Shown: positions 21,911 to 30,328 of the stretch, piece after piece | Layout of the letters: each line of letters opens with the position of its first letter | Position numbering within the stretch: the stretch's first letter is position 1 | DNA from: Xanthomonas sp. DAR 35659 | GTDB lineage: Bacteria > Pseudomonadota > Gammaproteobacteria > Xanthomonadales > Xanthomonadaceae | DNA length: 64,000 nucleotides | Direction of reading: 5' to 3' | NCBI RefSeq assembly: GCF_041242975.1 | Contig: NZ_CP162488.1 | Span: 1-64,000 of the forward strand | Position numbers and translations under genes: made by a program | Notes under the pieces: model-generated | Seen by the model: only the letters and a program-made list of their open reading frames with translations | Databases searched by the model: none | What the model was told of the DNA's origin: nothing

Positions 21911-22540
21911 GTGGCGCGCACTGAAGAGTGGAGTCTGGGGCGGTTCAAGGCGACTGTCGAGCAGGGAGAACTCAGGGATCTCTATCGTCAGCAGGTCGTG
22001 GCGCTCGCCGCCAGCCAGCCTATCGCCGGCGCCACGCTGGACGCCGAGGTCAGGTACTACGTGTCCGCTGACATTGGCGGCGGCCTGGCGGGACCCGTCG
22101 ACAATCGCGCATGGAACATGATGCTCGCGTGGAAGCGAAACGGCCAGCAAATCGCCGTTGCCTATCAGGGCCTGAGCGGGCGTACCGCGATGCCCTGGGT
22201 GGGAGGCACGGACGGGAACGTGATGAACTGGACGTTCATCAACGACTTCATGGAGCGAGACGAAAGGAGCTGGCAGCTTCGCTACCAGCTGGACGGCAAG
22301 GCCATCCGTGTGCCGGGTCTGAAAGTGCTTGTGCGCTACGTGCGTGGCGACCACGCGCGGCCGTCGTTCTACTCGGGAGAGGGGCGCCAGTGGCAGCGCG
22401 ATGTCGAGTTCGAATACACGTTCCAGCGACAAGCGCTGAAGGGCTTCTCCGTGCGTTGGCGCAATGGCTTCTTTCGGTCCAACTATCAGCGTGATGCGGA
22501 AGAGAATCGTCTTATGCTGATCTACACCGCCCGTCTTTGA
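21911..22540 (+). pseudogene. OprD family porin, N-terminal half missing
   Basis: OprD porins bring basic amino acids or carboxylates across the outer membrane. This 209-codon frame matches only the C-terminal half: strands such as NMMLAWKRNGQQIAVAYQ, VPGLKVLVRYVRGDHA, WQRDVEFEYTFQR and the end EENRLMLIYTARL. There is no signal peptide and the length is about half the normal 420 residues. It begins with a GTG three bases after the permease stop, so the deletion that removed its front joined it to the permease gene. Confidence 0.8.
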
Positions 22541-22766
22541 AGCAGCGACGCATCCGGCCGGGCGTGGCCGGTCGGCGCTGCCCGGGAGGGCGGCCGGCGT
22601 GCGTCTCTGTGTGGCCTGCATCGGTTGTCGAGACAGTCCAGATGGCGTCTTCCGATGTGCGCCAGGTACCTCAAGCGCGTGCATTCACGGTGGCATTCGC
22701 TCAGACCCTGACTTGGGGCTTCATGCTGTCGAAAGCACGTGGTTCGCCGCCCGTCGCCGACGCGGA

Positions 22767-23879
22767 TCAGAAGAGTTCGAGTTGCGGGGTCCGCAAGCGA
22801 GGAGGAGCGAACTGGCTGGTGTCCAGCCGTGGCATTCGTCCAAATCCAAGCCGACGGTAAGCTGCGGCGAATCGCTGCGAGATGAGCTGGGCGAATGGAC
22901 CTTCTCCGACCATCCGCTTGCCGAAGCTGCTGTCGTAATCCCTGCCGCCGCGCATCTGCTGGATCAAGCTCATGACGTGCTTGGCGCGCTCGGGATAGTG
23001 CAACTGGAGCCATTCGCGCCACAGTTCGGCCAGCTCGTGCGGCAGGCGCAGCAGGACGTAGCCCGCGGCGCAGGCACCGTGTTCCCTTGCCGCCTCCAGG
23101 ATGCGCTCGAGTTCCTTGTCGTTGATCATGGGAATCACGGGAGCGACGAGGACGCCGACCGGAATACCCGCGTCGTGCAGCGCCCGCATTGCGCGAAGGC
23201 GTGCATGAGGTGCGGCGGCACGCGGCTCCATTTTCGCCGCCAGGCGATTGTCGAGCGTGGTCACGGAGAAGTACACGGCGACCAGGTTTTGTCTTGCCAT
23301 CGACGCCAGCACATCGATGTCGCGCTCGATCAGCGCGGACTTGGTGACGAAACTGAGCGGATGCCTCGCCTCGGCCAACACTTCCAAGCACTCCCTCGAA
23401 ATGCGGCGGTGTCGTTCGGCGGGCTGATAGGCATCGGTATTGATGCCCAGCGCGATCGGCGAGCAGACATAGGATGGACGCGCGATCTCGGCACGCAGCA
23501 ACGTGGCGGCGTTGGGTTTGGCGAAGATCCGCGTCTCGAAGTCCAGGCCCGGCGACAGGTCCAGATAGGCGTGCGATGGCCTGGCGAAGCAGTAGACACA
23601 GCCGTGCTCACAGCCCCGGTAGGGGTTCACCGACTGCGAAAACCCCACGTCCGGTGAGTTGTTGCGGCTAATGATGCTCCTCGCCATCTCGTCGCTCACC
23701 ACCGTCCTGGGCCGGGCGGTGGATTCGCCGTCCGGCGCAGGGGCGTGCCAGCCGTCATCGATCTCAACCGCCGTGGTGGCCGCGAAGCGACCAGGCACAT
23801 AGGAGTTGGTGCCTCGTCCTTTGATGGCCGTCCGCGAACTTCGCACGTCGCGGCCAGCCGAGCGGTCACTCGTGCCCAT
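22767..23879 (-). CDS. PA0069-family radical SAM protein (SplB-like)
   Basis: A 370-residue radical SAM protein with the iron-sulfur motif CEHGCVYC (CX3CX2C) inside NPYRGCEHGCVYCFARPSH. This family resembles spore photoproduct lyase (SplB) and is linked by homology to DNA damage responses, but its reaction is unknown. ATG 23879 starts MGTSDRSAGRDVRSSR; the frame is open 15 more codons upstream. A perfect LexA-type box (23906-23921) lies 27 bp upstream, so it is probably induced in the SOS response. It converges on the OprD remnant. Confidence 0.9.
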   Translation of the reverse strand: MGTSDRSAGRDVRSSRTAIKGRGTNSYVPGRFAATTAVEIDDGWHAPAPDGESTARPRTVVSDEMARSIISRNNSPDVGFSQSVNPYRGCEHGCVYCFARPSHAYLDLSPGLDFETRIFAKPNAATLLRAEIARPSYVCSPIALGINTDAYQPAERHRRISRECLEVLAEARHPLSFVTKSALIERDIDVLASMARQNLVAVYFSVTTLDNRLAAKMEPRAAAPHARLRAMRALHDAGIPVGVLVAPVIPMINDKELERILEAAREHGACAAGYVLLRLPHELAELWREWLQLHYPERAKHVMSLIQQMRGGRDYDSSFGKRMVGEGPFAQLISQRFAAAYRRLGFGRMPRLDTSQFAPPRLRTPQLELF

Positions 23880-23905
23880 GGGTATCGTCCTCGAACAGGC
23901 GGATA

Positions 23906-23921
23906 TTAGTAGGAATACTAA
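23906..23921 (-). promoter_or_regulatory. LexA box upstream of the radical SAM gene
   Basis: TTAGTAGGAATACTAA is a palindrome (TTAGTA-N4-TACTAA) and fits the Xanthomonas/Xylella LexA motif TTAG-N6-TACTA on both strands. Its AT-rich centre is likely to overlap the promoter of the gene that starts at 23879. Confidence 0.72.
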
Positions 23922-24104
23922 CAAACGCCCGGGGCGACTCCAAAGGTCGAATGTTCCGCCGCAGAGCCAGGTTCAGGCCGATACCCGACGCCGCCCATTC
24001 AGACAGTTCTGCCTGTCAGCCGCGTCAGGGAGATCGCAGGCGACGAAGGCCGACGGACGAGCCGCGAGCGCCTGCCGCCCTTGCGAACCCCCACTCCCGA
24101 ATCC

Positions 24105-24812
24105 CTACTCCCGGCCGTACAGCGCCTGCGCCGACTGGAACAGGATCCAACTGGTGGCGATGAACTTGTCGCCGCCCTGCGGCCGGTTGCCGCGATGGGT
24201 GTGGGTGAAGGCGGTCGGGGCGATCAGCAGGCTGCCGGCGCGCGGCGCGATCTTGCGCTGCTGGAACAGGAACTCGGTCTCCCCGTCCTGGAAGTCGTCG
24301 TTGAGGTAGAGCGTCCACAGCAGGTGCCGGTGCAGGGTCTCGGCACCGGGGTCGCGCGGATACAGTTCGCAATGCCAGTACGGGTAGCCGCCCTCGCCCG
24401 CCTCGTACCACTGCAGGTTGATCGCGCCCGGGCGCAGGCAGGTGCGCGCCAGGTTGGACAGCGCGGCGTCGTCCAGCAGCGCGAAATCCTCGGCATTGAG
24501 CCGGTGCGGCTGGCCGTCGGCGCCGGGCACCTGCAGCATCAGCGGCGAGATCAGCGTCTGCGGATACTTGCGCAGGTAGCCGAGCAGGCCGCCGAACACC
24601 GCCTGCTGCAGGCGCTGTTCCACGTCGCGCCACGGCTCCAGGCCGCTGATGCGCAGGTCGCGGCTGCGCTTGAGTTCGGGGAACACGCCGCTGCCCACCT
24701 CGCCCGGCTGCAACTGGGCGCTGCCGCGCAGGCGCCGCATGATCGCGGCGCAGTCCTCGCGGGACATGGCGCCGTCGAAGACTTCGATGAAATCGGCAGT
24801 GGGATCGGGCAT
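24105..24812 (-). CDS. 2OG-Fe(II) oxygenase
   Basis: A 235-residue iron(II)/2-oxoglutarate-dependent oxygenase of the prolyl 4-hydroxylase/PKHD type. The metal triad can be read as WHCELYPRD (His-x-Glu/Asp region) or LHRHLLWTLYLND with ETEFLF, and the distal His in THTHRGNRPQ followed by the Arg that binds 2-oxoglutarate. The exact first His/Asp pair is uncertain. ATG 24812 begins MPDPTADFIEVFDGAMSRED; 37 further codons upstream lack support. Substrate unknown; it could be a protein or small molecule. Confidence 0.8.
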   Translation of the reverse strand: MPDPTADFIEVFDGAMSREDCAAIMRRLRGSAQLQPGEVGSGVFPELKRSRDLRISGLEPWRDVEQRLQQAVFGGLLGYLRKYPQTLISPLMLQVPGADGQPHRLNAEDFALLDDAALSNLARTCLRPGAINLQWYEAGEGGYPYWHCELYPRDPGAETLHRHLLWTLYLNDDFQDGETEFLFQQRKIAPRAGSLLIAPTAFTHTHRGNRPQGGDKFIATSWILFQSAQALYGRE

Positions 24813-24882
24813 CGGGTGACCTTGGCGGCGTTGCGGCGGCGTCGCCGCTGCGCGGGAATCGGGGGGGGCGGTATCGGTCGAG

Positions 24883-25155
24883 CTAACGTCTGGCGGAGGA
24901 CATCGCGCCACCGCGGATGGCATAACCCAGCAACACCAGCCAGGCCGCCAGCGCCAGCAACGTCGGCAATTGGAACGTGCTGGAGGTGCCGATGGTGAAG
25001 CTGCGGGCGGCGAAGAAGATCAGCGCCCACAGGACGAGGTTGCCGGCCACGATCAGCCGCCGCGCCTTGTGCCGGGTCAGCCAGGAAATGACGCTCGGCA
25101 TCAAGGCGATCGGTGCGGTTGCGAAGAAGAACAGCAGGAACACGGTCTGGTTCAT
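24883..25155 (-). CDS. Superinfection-immunity-like membrane protein, copy B
   Basis: A 90-residue protein with two hydrophobic segments around the motif IALMPSVISWLTRHKARR and LALAAWLVLLGYAIRG. The pattern resembles the superinfection immunity family (Imm_superinfect) found in phage and bacterial genomes. Its sequence is strongly similar, and identical in length, to the gene at 26919-27191. The role in the host is unknown; immunity to phage DNA entry is inferred only from the family name. Confidence 0.7.
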   Translation of the reverse strand: MNQTVFLLFFFATAPIALMPSVISWLTRHKARRLIVAGNLVLWALIFFAARSFTIGTSSTFQLPTLLALAAWLVLLGYAIRGGAMSSARR

Positions 25156-25389
25156 GGCAGTGCCTACGTTGTCCTCTTCGGCGCCGTGGATGGAAGCAGG
25201 CCCGTGGCGCGGGCGCTACGCCACGCCGCAGCCCGATCGATCGACCGCGACAGAAGTGGCGACGATCGCCGTGCAGCGATTCTATGCGTTTCCAGGGTCT
25301 TGACCTACCGGACGACGCGCGGCACGGACATGGCGAGCATCGGGACGGATGCGTCGACCGAGCCGGAAACGAGCGGCGGCGAGAGAGGC

Positions 25390-25782
25390 CTAGAAGTAGC
25401 CGCCCTCCGCGTCGCGCCACATGTCGTAGCCCTCCAGTTCCTCCGCGGTCACCGAGGACTGCTGGACGAAGCGGGCGTTCCAGCCGGAAAAGGAGGCCTT
25501 GGAGATCGGCAGATGCCCCATGCCCAGCGGCTCGTCGTCGCGCCTGTCCACACCCGCCATGTACAGGGTGGATTCGTCGATGGTCTTGGGAGGCGCACGG
25601 AACACGTTGCTGTACACGCGGACATGGACACCGCGCTCGTCCACCTTGAGGATCTTCAGCGGCACGAAGCGGCCGGGCTCTTGCTCGGTCACGTAAAGGC
25701 CGCCCTCCACCCACCGGTCGGCGGCGGCGGACGACGCGGCGATGGCTGTTCCGAACAGAACCGAGAGCAATCTCTTGAGCAT
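25390..25782 (-). CDS. Secreted protein of unknown function
   Basis: Not recognised. The 130-residue product has a signal peptide (MLKRLLSVLFGTAIAASSAAAD) and a mature domain of about 108 residues, with charged stretches (EQEPGRFVPLKILKVDERGVHV) and a C-terminus GYDMWRDAEGGYF. It is probably periplasmic. It lies among other orphan genes between the two superinfection-immunity-like genes. Confidence 0.6.
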   Translation of the reverse strand: MLKRLLSVLFGTAIAASSAAADRWVEGGLYVTEQEPGRFVPLKILKVDERGVHVRVYSNVFRAPPKTIDESTLYMAGVDRRDDEPLGMGHLPISKASFSGWNARFVQQSSVTAEELEGYDMWRDAEGGYF

Positions 25783-26036
25783 GTGTGCGCCGCCTGCATG
25801 GACCGACGCATCGCGCGTCGGCTGGAAGTGATGGGATCGGTCGTCCGGTGCCTACCGGACCCAGCGCATCCTACGACGGCCGGGATCGGCCAGCAAAAGC
25901 GGGTGCGAGCGGGCTGCACGGCCATGTGTCTCCGGTGCGACGGCACGTGCGCGGACGACGGCTCATCCAGTGCGCTCGTCGCAGGCGCATGCGCGCACCG
26001 CTTGCCACGCCGTCGCCGCCGTTCGGCGACAACCCT

Positions 26037-26405
26037 CTAACACCGAAAGAAGAAGTACACGAAGGCCAGCGCGAAACCGGCGATCCACAGCGCGAGCATC
26101 CCGACGAACCCCGCTGCGAGAGCTGCACAGCGCGGCAACCGGCGCAAACCGCGCGTGCGCTTGACGAGAGACGCGAACAGCCATCCGCCCACGGCCACGC
26201 CCACCGCGACGACCAGCCAGCCGATGACGTTGACGAGCGGATCCTTCGCGCCGAATTCCTGCGGACATTGCGCGGTCGCATAGGCGGGTGTGGAAAAAAC
26301 CAGCGACGCTGCAAGAAGGCAGCTGCCGCGCCTGACCCACCCCGTCCGTGCACCGCAGCCGAGGATGCGGTGCATGTCGGCGACCATGCTGGCGATCCAG
26401 TGCAT
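26037..26405 (-). CDS. Orphan membrane protein whose start derives from fbp
   Basis: Not recognised. Reading from ATG 26405 gives 122 residues: a start [14 protein letters not shown] that matches an internal segment of FBPase, then a signal-like hydrophobic segment (SCLLAASLVFSTPAYA) and two more hydrophobic helices (VNVIGWLVVAVGVAVGGWLF and FVGMLALWIAGFALAFVYFFF). ATG 26375 (112 residues) is an alternative start just inside the fbp-derived part. The envelope protein behind the fbp piece may be older and have lost its original start. Confidence 0.5.
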   Translation of the reverse strand: MHWIASMVADMHRILGCGARTGWVRRGSCLLAASLVFSTPAYATAQCPQEFGAKDPLVNVIGWLVVAVGVAVGGWLFASLVKRTRGLRRLPRCAALAAGFVGMLALWIAGFALAFVYFFFRC

Positions 26406-26443
26406 GGTGAAGTTCCGGCCGCGCACGCCGTCACCGCCGGCGG
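26361..26443 (-). pseudogene. Fragment of fbp (fructose-1,6-bisphosphatase)
   Basis: 83 bp aligns to 27959-28041 of the intact fbp with about nine mismatches by eye (roughly 89% identity). Translated, it reads [22 protein letters not shown] against [20 protein letters not shown] in FBPase. Sequence similarity stops on both sides. It has been reused as the N-terminus of the orphan membrane gene. Confidence 0.8.
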
Positions 26444-26476
26444 GCAGCCGGACCGCGTCGCCGTGCGCGGGCGAGT

Positions 26477-26752
26477 TCACCTCGCGGGGCCGTCGCCGGA
26501 GCCGCTCGACCGCTTGCGGTCCTTGCGGCGCCGGTTGTCCGCGCGGATCGCGGCCGCGCACGCCTCGGCGGTAGGCAGCGTCGTGTGCCGGTCGATCGTG
26601 TAGAAGCCCGAGCAGCCGACGTCGGAACAGCCGCAGACGGTGAACCGCACCGGATGCCGGGTCAGGCCGAGGCGCTTCTGTTGCGCGTTGATGCACTCGC
26701 GCCGCTTGATGGCGTCGATGATGGCACTGCGCTGCAAGAATTTCCCTGCCAC
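26477..26752 (-). CDS. Small Cys-containing orphan protein
   Basis: Not recognised. A GTG at 26752 with GGGAGGA 4 bp upstream gives 91 residues beginning MAGKFLQRSAIIDAIKRREC. It contains a Cys cluster, VCGCSDVGCSGFY, which may bind metal or form disulfides, and a basic tail (RADNRRRKDRKRSSGSG). The frame is open to 26800 without a good ribosome site. No signal peptide is evident. Confidence 0.5.
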   Translation of the reverse strand: MAGKFLQRSAIIDAIKRRECINAQQKRLGLTRHPVRFTVCGCSDVGCSGFYTIDRHTTLPTAEACAAAIRADNRRRKDRKRSSGSGDGPAR

Positions 26753-26918
26753 GGCTCCTCCCGTTGTCGGCGCTACCGACGGTCCATGGAACGCGCACAT
26801 GCGTAGCGTCCACTGCCGGCCGCCATCATAGCCAAGGCGCCGGTGGGCCTGCTATCGCGGCATCGGTGTCGCGGGGCGGCGGAGCTCAGGCCAGCGGCGG
26901 CGGCTAGGGATTGGTCTT

Positions 26919-27191
26919 TCAGGACCGATTGGATGGCGCCGTGTTGCCCCGGACCGCGATGCCCAGCAGGACCAACCACACCGCCAGCGCCAGCAGGGTC
27001 GGCAGCTCGAAGCGGCTGGAGTTGTACAGGGTGAAACTCCTGGCGGCGAAGAACAGCAGCGTCCACAACGCCAGGTTGACCAGCACGATCCGCCGCCGCC
27101 ACCGGTGGCGGGTCAGCAACGCGATGACGCTGGGCATCAATGCGACCGGGCCGGTGGCGAAGAAGAACATTACGACAAGGGTTTGGTTCAT
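26919..27191 (-). CDS. Superinfection-immunity-like membrane protein, copy A
   Basis: A 90-residue protein, MNQTLVVMFFFATGPVALMP, with two hydrophobic segments and the motif VALMPSVIALLTRHRWRR. It is a paralogue of the 90-residue gene at 24883-25155: start, length, the FFAARSFT segment and the LPTLLALA-[AV]-WLVLLG helix coincide. ATG 27191 is chosen over the 21-codon longer frame by agreement with that copy. It lies between the VOC gene and the orphan genes. Confidence 0.72.
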   Translation of the reverse strand: MNQTLVVMFFFATGPVALMPSVIALLTRHRWRRRIVLVNLALWTLLFFAARSFTLYNSSRFELPTLLALAVWLVLLGIAVRGNTAPSNRS

Positions 27192-27340
27192 GGGTCTTCT
27201 CCCGCCCGATGCGGCCAGTTGCGCGCGCCGTCCGCCGGCGTTCGTCGTCTCCACACAGCCACTGCGCTGTCGCTACCCTATCGCAGCGCGACCGCGCCGC
27301 CAGCGTCGGCGGTGGCAGAGTGGGACGCGCCGCCCGCGGA

Positions 27341-27691
27341 TCACGCGTGCTGCAACAGGTTGACCAGTCTGCCGAACGGATCGCGGACGTAGAAGCGCCG
27401 CACGCCCCAGGGTTCGTCGACCGGGCCGTACTCCACGGCGAGGCCGGCGTCGCGGACGCGGCGCAGCGCCTCGTCCAGATCGTCGACTTCGATCGACAGA
27501 TCGGGCACCGGCGTGCCCGATCCGCCCTGGCTGGCGACACTGAGCTGCACCCGCATGCGCTCCGCACCGCCATAGGTGCGGATCCATCCATGGTCCATCA
27601 CCAGGTCCAGCCCCAGGATGCCGCGGTAGAACGCGTCCGCCGCGGCCGGGTCGGCGGCACCGAGGTTGGCGATGATGCGCTGTACCTTCAT
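27341..27691 (-). CDS. VOC family protein (glyoxalase/bleomycin resistance fold)
   Basis: A 116-residue single-domain vicinal-oxygen-chelate protein, beginning MKVQRIIANLGAADPAAADA with the ending RRFYVRDPFGRLVNLLQHA typical of the fold. Members include glyoxalases, dioxygenases and antibiotic-binding proteins; the specific substrate is unknown. It starts 9 bp after the fbp stop and is probably cotranscribed with it. Confidence 0.82.
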   Translation of the reverse strand: MKVQRIIANLGAADPAAADAFYRGILGLDLVMDHGWIRTYGGAERMRVQLSVASQGGSGTPVPDLSIEVDDLDEALRRVRDAGLAVEYGPVDEPWGVRRFYVRDPFGRLVNLLQHA

Positions 27692-27700
27692 GGGGTCGGC

Positions 27701-28717
27701 TCAGCCCTGCGCGCGGTCGTGCTGCTGATGGTACCGCACCGCTTCGGCCACCTCGTTCTTCGAACCCAGGAACACCGGCACGCGCTGGTGCAGTTGCGTC
27801 GGCTGCAGGCCGAGGATGCGCTCGCGGCCGGTGCTGGCGGCGCCGCCGGCCTGTTCCACCAGCAGGCCCATCGGGTTGGCTTCGTACATCAGGCGCAGCT
27901 TGCCGGGCTTGCCCGGGTCCTTCTTGTCCCAGGGGTAGATGAAGATGCCGCCGCGGGTGAGGATGCGGTGCACGTCGGCGACCATGCTGGCGATCCAGCG
28001 CATGTTGAAGTTCTTGCCGCGCACGCCCTCCGTGCCGGCGAGCAGGTCGGCGACGTACTGCTGCATCGGCGCTTCCCAGTGGCGCTGGTTGGACATGTTG
28101 ATCGCGAACTCGGCGGTGTCCTCGGGGATGCGCATGTCGGCCTGGGTCAGCAGGAAGCTGCCTTCCTCGCGCTCCAGGGTGAAGGCGTGGGTGCCGTGGC
28201 CCAGGGTCAGCACCAGCATCGTGCTGGGGCCGTAGATGCAGTAGCCGGCCGCGACCTGGGCGGTGCCCGGTTGCAGGAAGTGTTCGTCGCCGGGCTTGTC
28301 GGTGCCCGGCGGCGCGCGCAGCACCGAGAAGATGGTGCCGACCGAGACGTTGACGTCGATGTTGGAGCTGCCGTCCAGCGGATCGAACAGCAGCAGGAAG
28401 TCGCCGCTGGGATACTTGTCGGGCACCGGCTGGCTGTGGTCCATCTCTTCCGAGGCGCACGCGGCCAGGTGACCGCCCCAGGCGTTGGCTTCGAGCAGGA
28501 TGTCGTTGCTGAGTACGTCCAGCTTCTTCTGCGCCTCGCCCTGCACGTTGCCGGTGCCGGCATCGCCGAGCACGCCGCCCAGCGCGCCCTTGCTGACCGC
28601 GATGGAGATGCGCTTGCAGGCGCGCGAGACGATGGTGACGAGCTGGCGCAGTTCCGGGCCGATGCGGCCGGCGTGCTGTTCTTCGATCAGGAAGCGGGTC
28701 AGCGAGGTTCGCGACAT
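27701..28717 (-). CDS. fbp: Fructose-1,6-bisphosphatase class 1
   Basis: FBPase hydrolyses fructose 1,6-bisphosphate to fructose 6-phosphate, the irreversible gluconeogenic step. The 338-residue protein has the metal- and phosphate-binding motif [20 protein letters not shown], the [21 protein letters not shown] segment and the [22 protein letters not shown] segment. Length is normal. An 83-bp piece of it is repeated 1.6 kb away at 26361-26443. No terminator separates it from the VOC gene. Confidence 0.97.
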   Translation of the reverse strand: MSRTSLTRFLIEEQHAGRIGPELRQLVTIVSRACKRISIAVSKGALGGVLGDAGTGNVQGEAQKKLDVLSNDILLEANAWGGHLAACASEEMDHSQPVPDKYPSGDFLLLFDPLDGSSNIDVNVSVGTIFSVLRAPPGTDKPGDEHFLQPGTAQVAAGYCIYGPSTMLVLTLGHGTHAFTLEREEGSFLLTQADMRIPEDTAEFAINMSNQRHWEAPMQQYVADLLAGTEGVRGKNFNMRWIASMVADVHRILTRGGIFIYPWDKKDPGKPGKLRLMYEANPMGLLVEQAGGAASTGRERILGLQPTQLHQRVPVFLGSKNEVAEAVRYHQQHDRAQG

Positions 28718-28874
28718 GGGCAGCGGTTGCCTTGCGTGGGGAAGGAACTCCTATTGTCGCATCGGGTCGCACCGCGATGGCGTGGGCAGGTTCGATCTCC
28801 ATTGCGGAGAGGGCATGCGGGGACCTGCTGCGACGGGCACAATGGCGGCATTCATCGACACAAGGAGCAAGTCA

Positions 28875-29330
28875 ATGGAAAGGAAGCGAGGTCCCTCCTT
28901 CGCCGGTGGCGCAGTGGCGGTCGTCCTGGCGCTTGCCGTATCGGCACCGGGTCTGGTGCATGCGCAAGAGGCGCAACCCGCCCCCGCGGCCGGATCGCCC
29001 GCAGGACGCATGTTCTACGTGGAAATGCCCGCCGCCAGCAATGCGATCTCCAACGCCCTGATGGGCCCGGCCATCGGCAGCAGCAATGCGGTGAAACAGT
29101 TGGAGAGCGTCATGGCGCGGGGCGAAACGGAACCGCTCGAGGTGGTGGCCTACGGCGGCAACGAGCGCCTCGTGCTGAAGTCGGTGGAGGCCGCGCTGAA
29201 GTCCTTCCAGGGCAAGCGGCTGCCCTACCTGACGCTGGGCGTGGTGGCGAGCGCCGACAAGGTGGAAAAGCTGCGTCCCTTGGCCGAACCGCTCGGCGTG
29301 CGCCTGGTGGTCGGCAGGCCGCTGCAATGA
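28875..29330 (+). CDS. Secreted protein of unknown function
   Basis: Not recognised. The 151-residue product starts at ATG 28875 with AAGGAG 7 bp upstream and has a signal peptide ending near LVHAQ. The mature part contains YVEMPAASNAISNALMGPAIGSS and a small alpha/beta-like tail (KRLPYLTLGVVASADKVEKLRPLAEPLGVRLVVGRPLQ). Its stop overlaps an ATG of the next frame at 29327 (ATGA), so the two genes may be coupled. Confidence 0.65.
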   Translation: MERKRGPSFAGGAVAVVLALAVSAPGLVHAQEAQPAPAAGSPAGRMFYVEMPAASNAISNALMGPAIGSSNAVKQLESVMARGETEPLEVVAYGGNERLVLKSVEAALKSFQGKRLPYLTLGVVASADKVEKLRPLAEPLGVRLVVGRPLQ

Positions 29331-29380
29331 GCGGGCGACGGCAAGCGCGGCAGGGCATGGTGCCGCAGGAGGCCGAACGC

Positions 29381-30223
29381 ATGGAGGGATTACCGGCCGG
29401 GGTCGTCCGCGATCTGAACAACTACACGCCTCTGGCGCCCTATCCGGCTGGCAGCAAGGAGCACGACAATCTGCTGCGGCACGGCTTGATGCTGCCGCCG
29501 CAAACGCTCACCCACGACCAGGTGGGCGATTGGCTGCTGGAGGAGATGCGGAACACGACCAAGGCGTCGGTGGTCTCCGCGTTTCTCCGTGGATTGGCGC
29601 TCGACTCGGCGCCCATGCGTTGCGGGTTGGCGGCGTACGCCTACGCGCGCCACTTCAAGAAGCACGCCTTCCGCAAGGCGCATCCGCAGGCGGAGAGCTG
29701 CGCTGTTTGCGCGGCATTTCCCGCCGAGACCTACGACCTGACCTTTCTGCATAGCTGCAGATGGACGGGCTCGCTGATCGGCAGCACGCCCTTGATGGGG
29801 AAGGCTGCGCTCTACCTGCAGGCGCACCGCCAGGCCATCGGTTATTCCGGTGGCGCCGACGCCCAGACGCTGGAGCGTGGCAAGCAACGCTTGATGGACA
29901 TGCTGGCGCTCATCGGCGCTGCGCCCGGCGACGAAACGCCACGTCACCTGGCGAAGCGTCTGAGGACACTGCAGGCACCGAAGCTGACGACCGATGCGGC
30001 CAGGTCGATGATCGAGCTGCTGGGGTATGCGGGCGTGCTGCAGCCGCGCGACCATCCTTCCTGGATCGCGACGTTCATCGAGGGTGTCCCTCCGAGCAAG
30101 CGGCATAGCTCGGACTGGGCGTATCCCGTCGATTTCTGGACGGGGCGAGACGGCGTGAACGCGGACGCCGTGGCGTTCTGGTTCGACGATGCGCTCGAGG
30201 ATCCCCGCCAACGCGGGTCTTGA
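29381..30223 (+). CDS. Cytoplasmic protein of unknown function
   Basis: Not recognised. ATG 29381 with AGGAGG 8 bp upstream gives 280 residues, MEGLPAGVVRDLNNYTPLAP. ATG 29327, overlapping the upstream stop, is an alternative (298 residues). No signal peptide or membrane helix. A CxxC pair in ESCAVCAAFPAET may bind metal. The middle (TTDAARSMIELLGYAGVLQP) looks like a winged-helix or helical domain, and the last third is rich in aromatics (PSWIATFIEG...YPVDFWTG...AFWFDDALED). A GC-rich hairpin follows at 30272-30300. Confidence 0.65.
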   Translation: MEGLPAGVVRDLNNYTPLAPYPAGSKEHDNLLRHGLMLPPQTLTHDQVGDWLLEEMRNTTKASVVSAFLRGLALDSAPMRCGLAAYAYARHFKKHAFRKAHPQAESCAVCAAFPAETYDLTFLHSCRWTGSLIGSTPLMGKAALYLQAHRQAIGYSGGADAQTLERGKQRLMDMLALIGAAPGDETPRHLAKRLRTLQAPKLTTDAARSMIELLGYAGVLQPRDHPSWIATFIEGVPPSKRHSSDWAYPVDFWTGRDGVNADAVAFWFDDALEDPRQRGS

Positions 30224-30271
30224 TGCGCCAGCGCGGCAGGATCCGCGTGGGGAACCGGAACAGCGACCGAT

Positions 30272-30300
30272 AGCCCCGGTGCCGCAACGACACCGGGGCT
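30272..30300. terminator. Hairpin between convergent genes
   Basis: AGCCCCGGTG (30272-30281) and CACCGGGGCT (30291-30300) form a perfect 10-bp stem with a 9-base loop between the orphan gene and the minus-strand aminotransferase. The T tract is poor, so termination may be Rho-assisted. Confidence 0.55.
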
Positions 30301-30328
30301 GTTCAGTCGCGGGGAATGCGCGCCCGGC

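Noticed and set aside
29014..29031. TGTTCTACGTGGAAAT inside an orphan gene as parS
   Set aside because: Three mismatches and no symmetry; a chance coding match.
27140..29326. A long plus-strand open frame leading into the gene at 29381
   Set aside because: It is antisense to fbp and the VOC gene; the real start is at 29381 or 29327.
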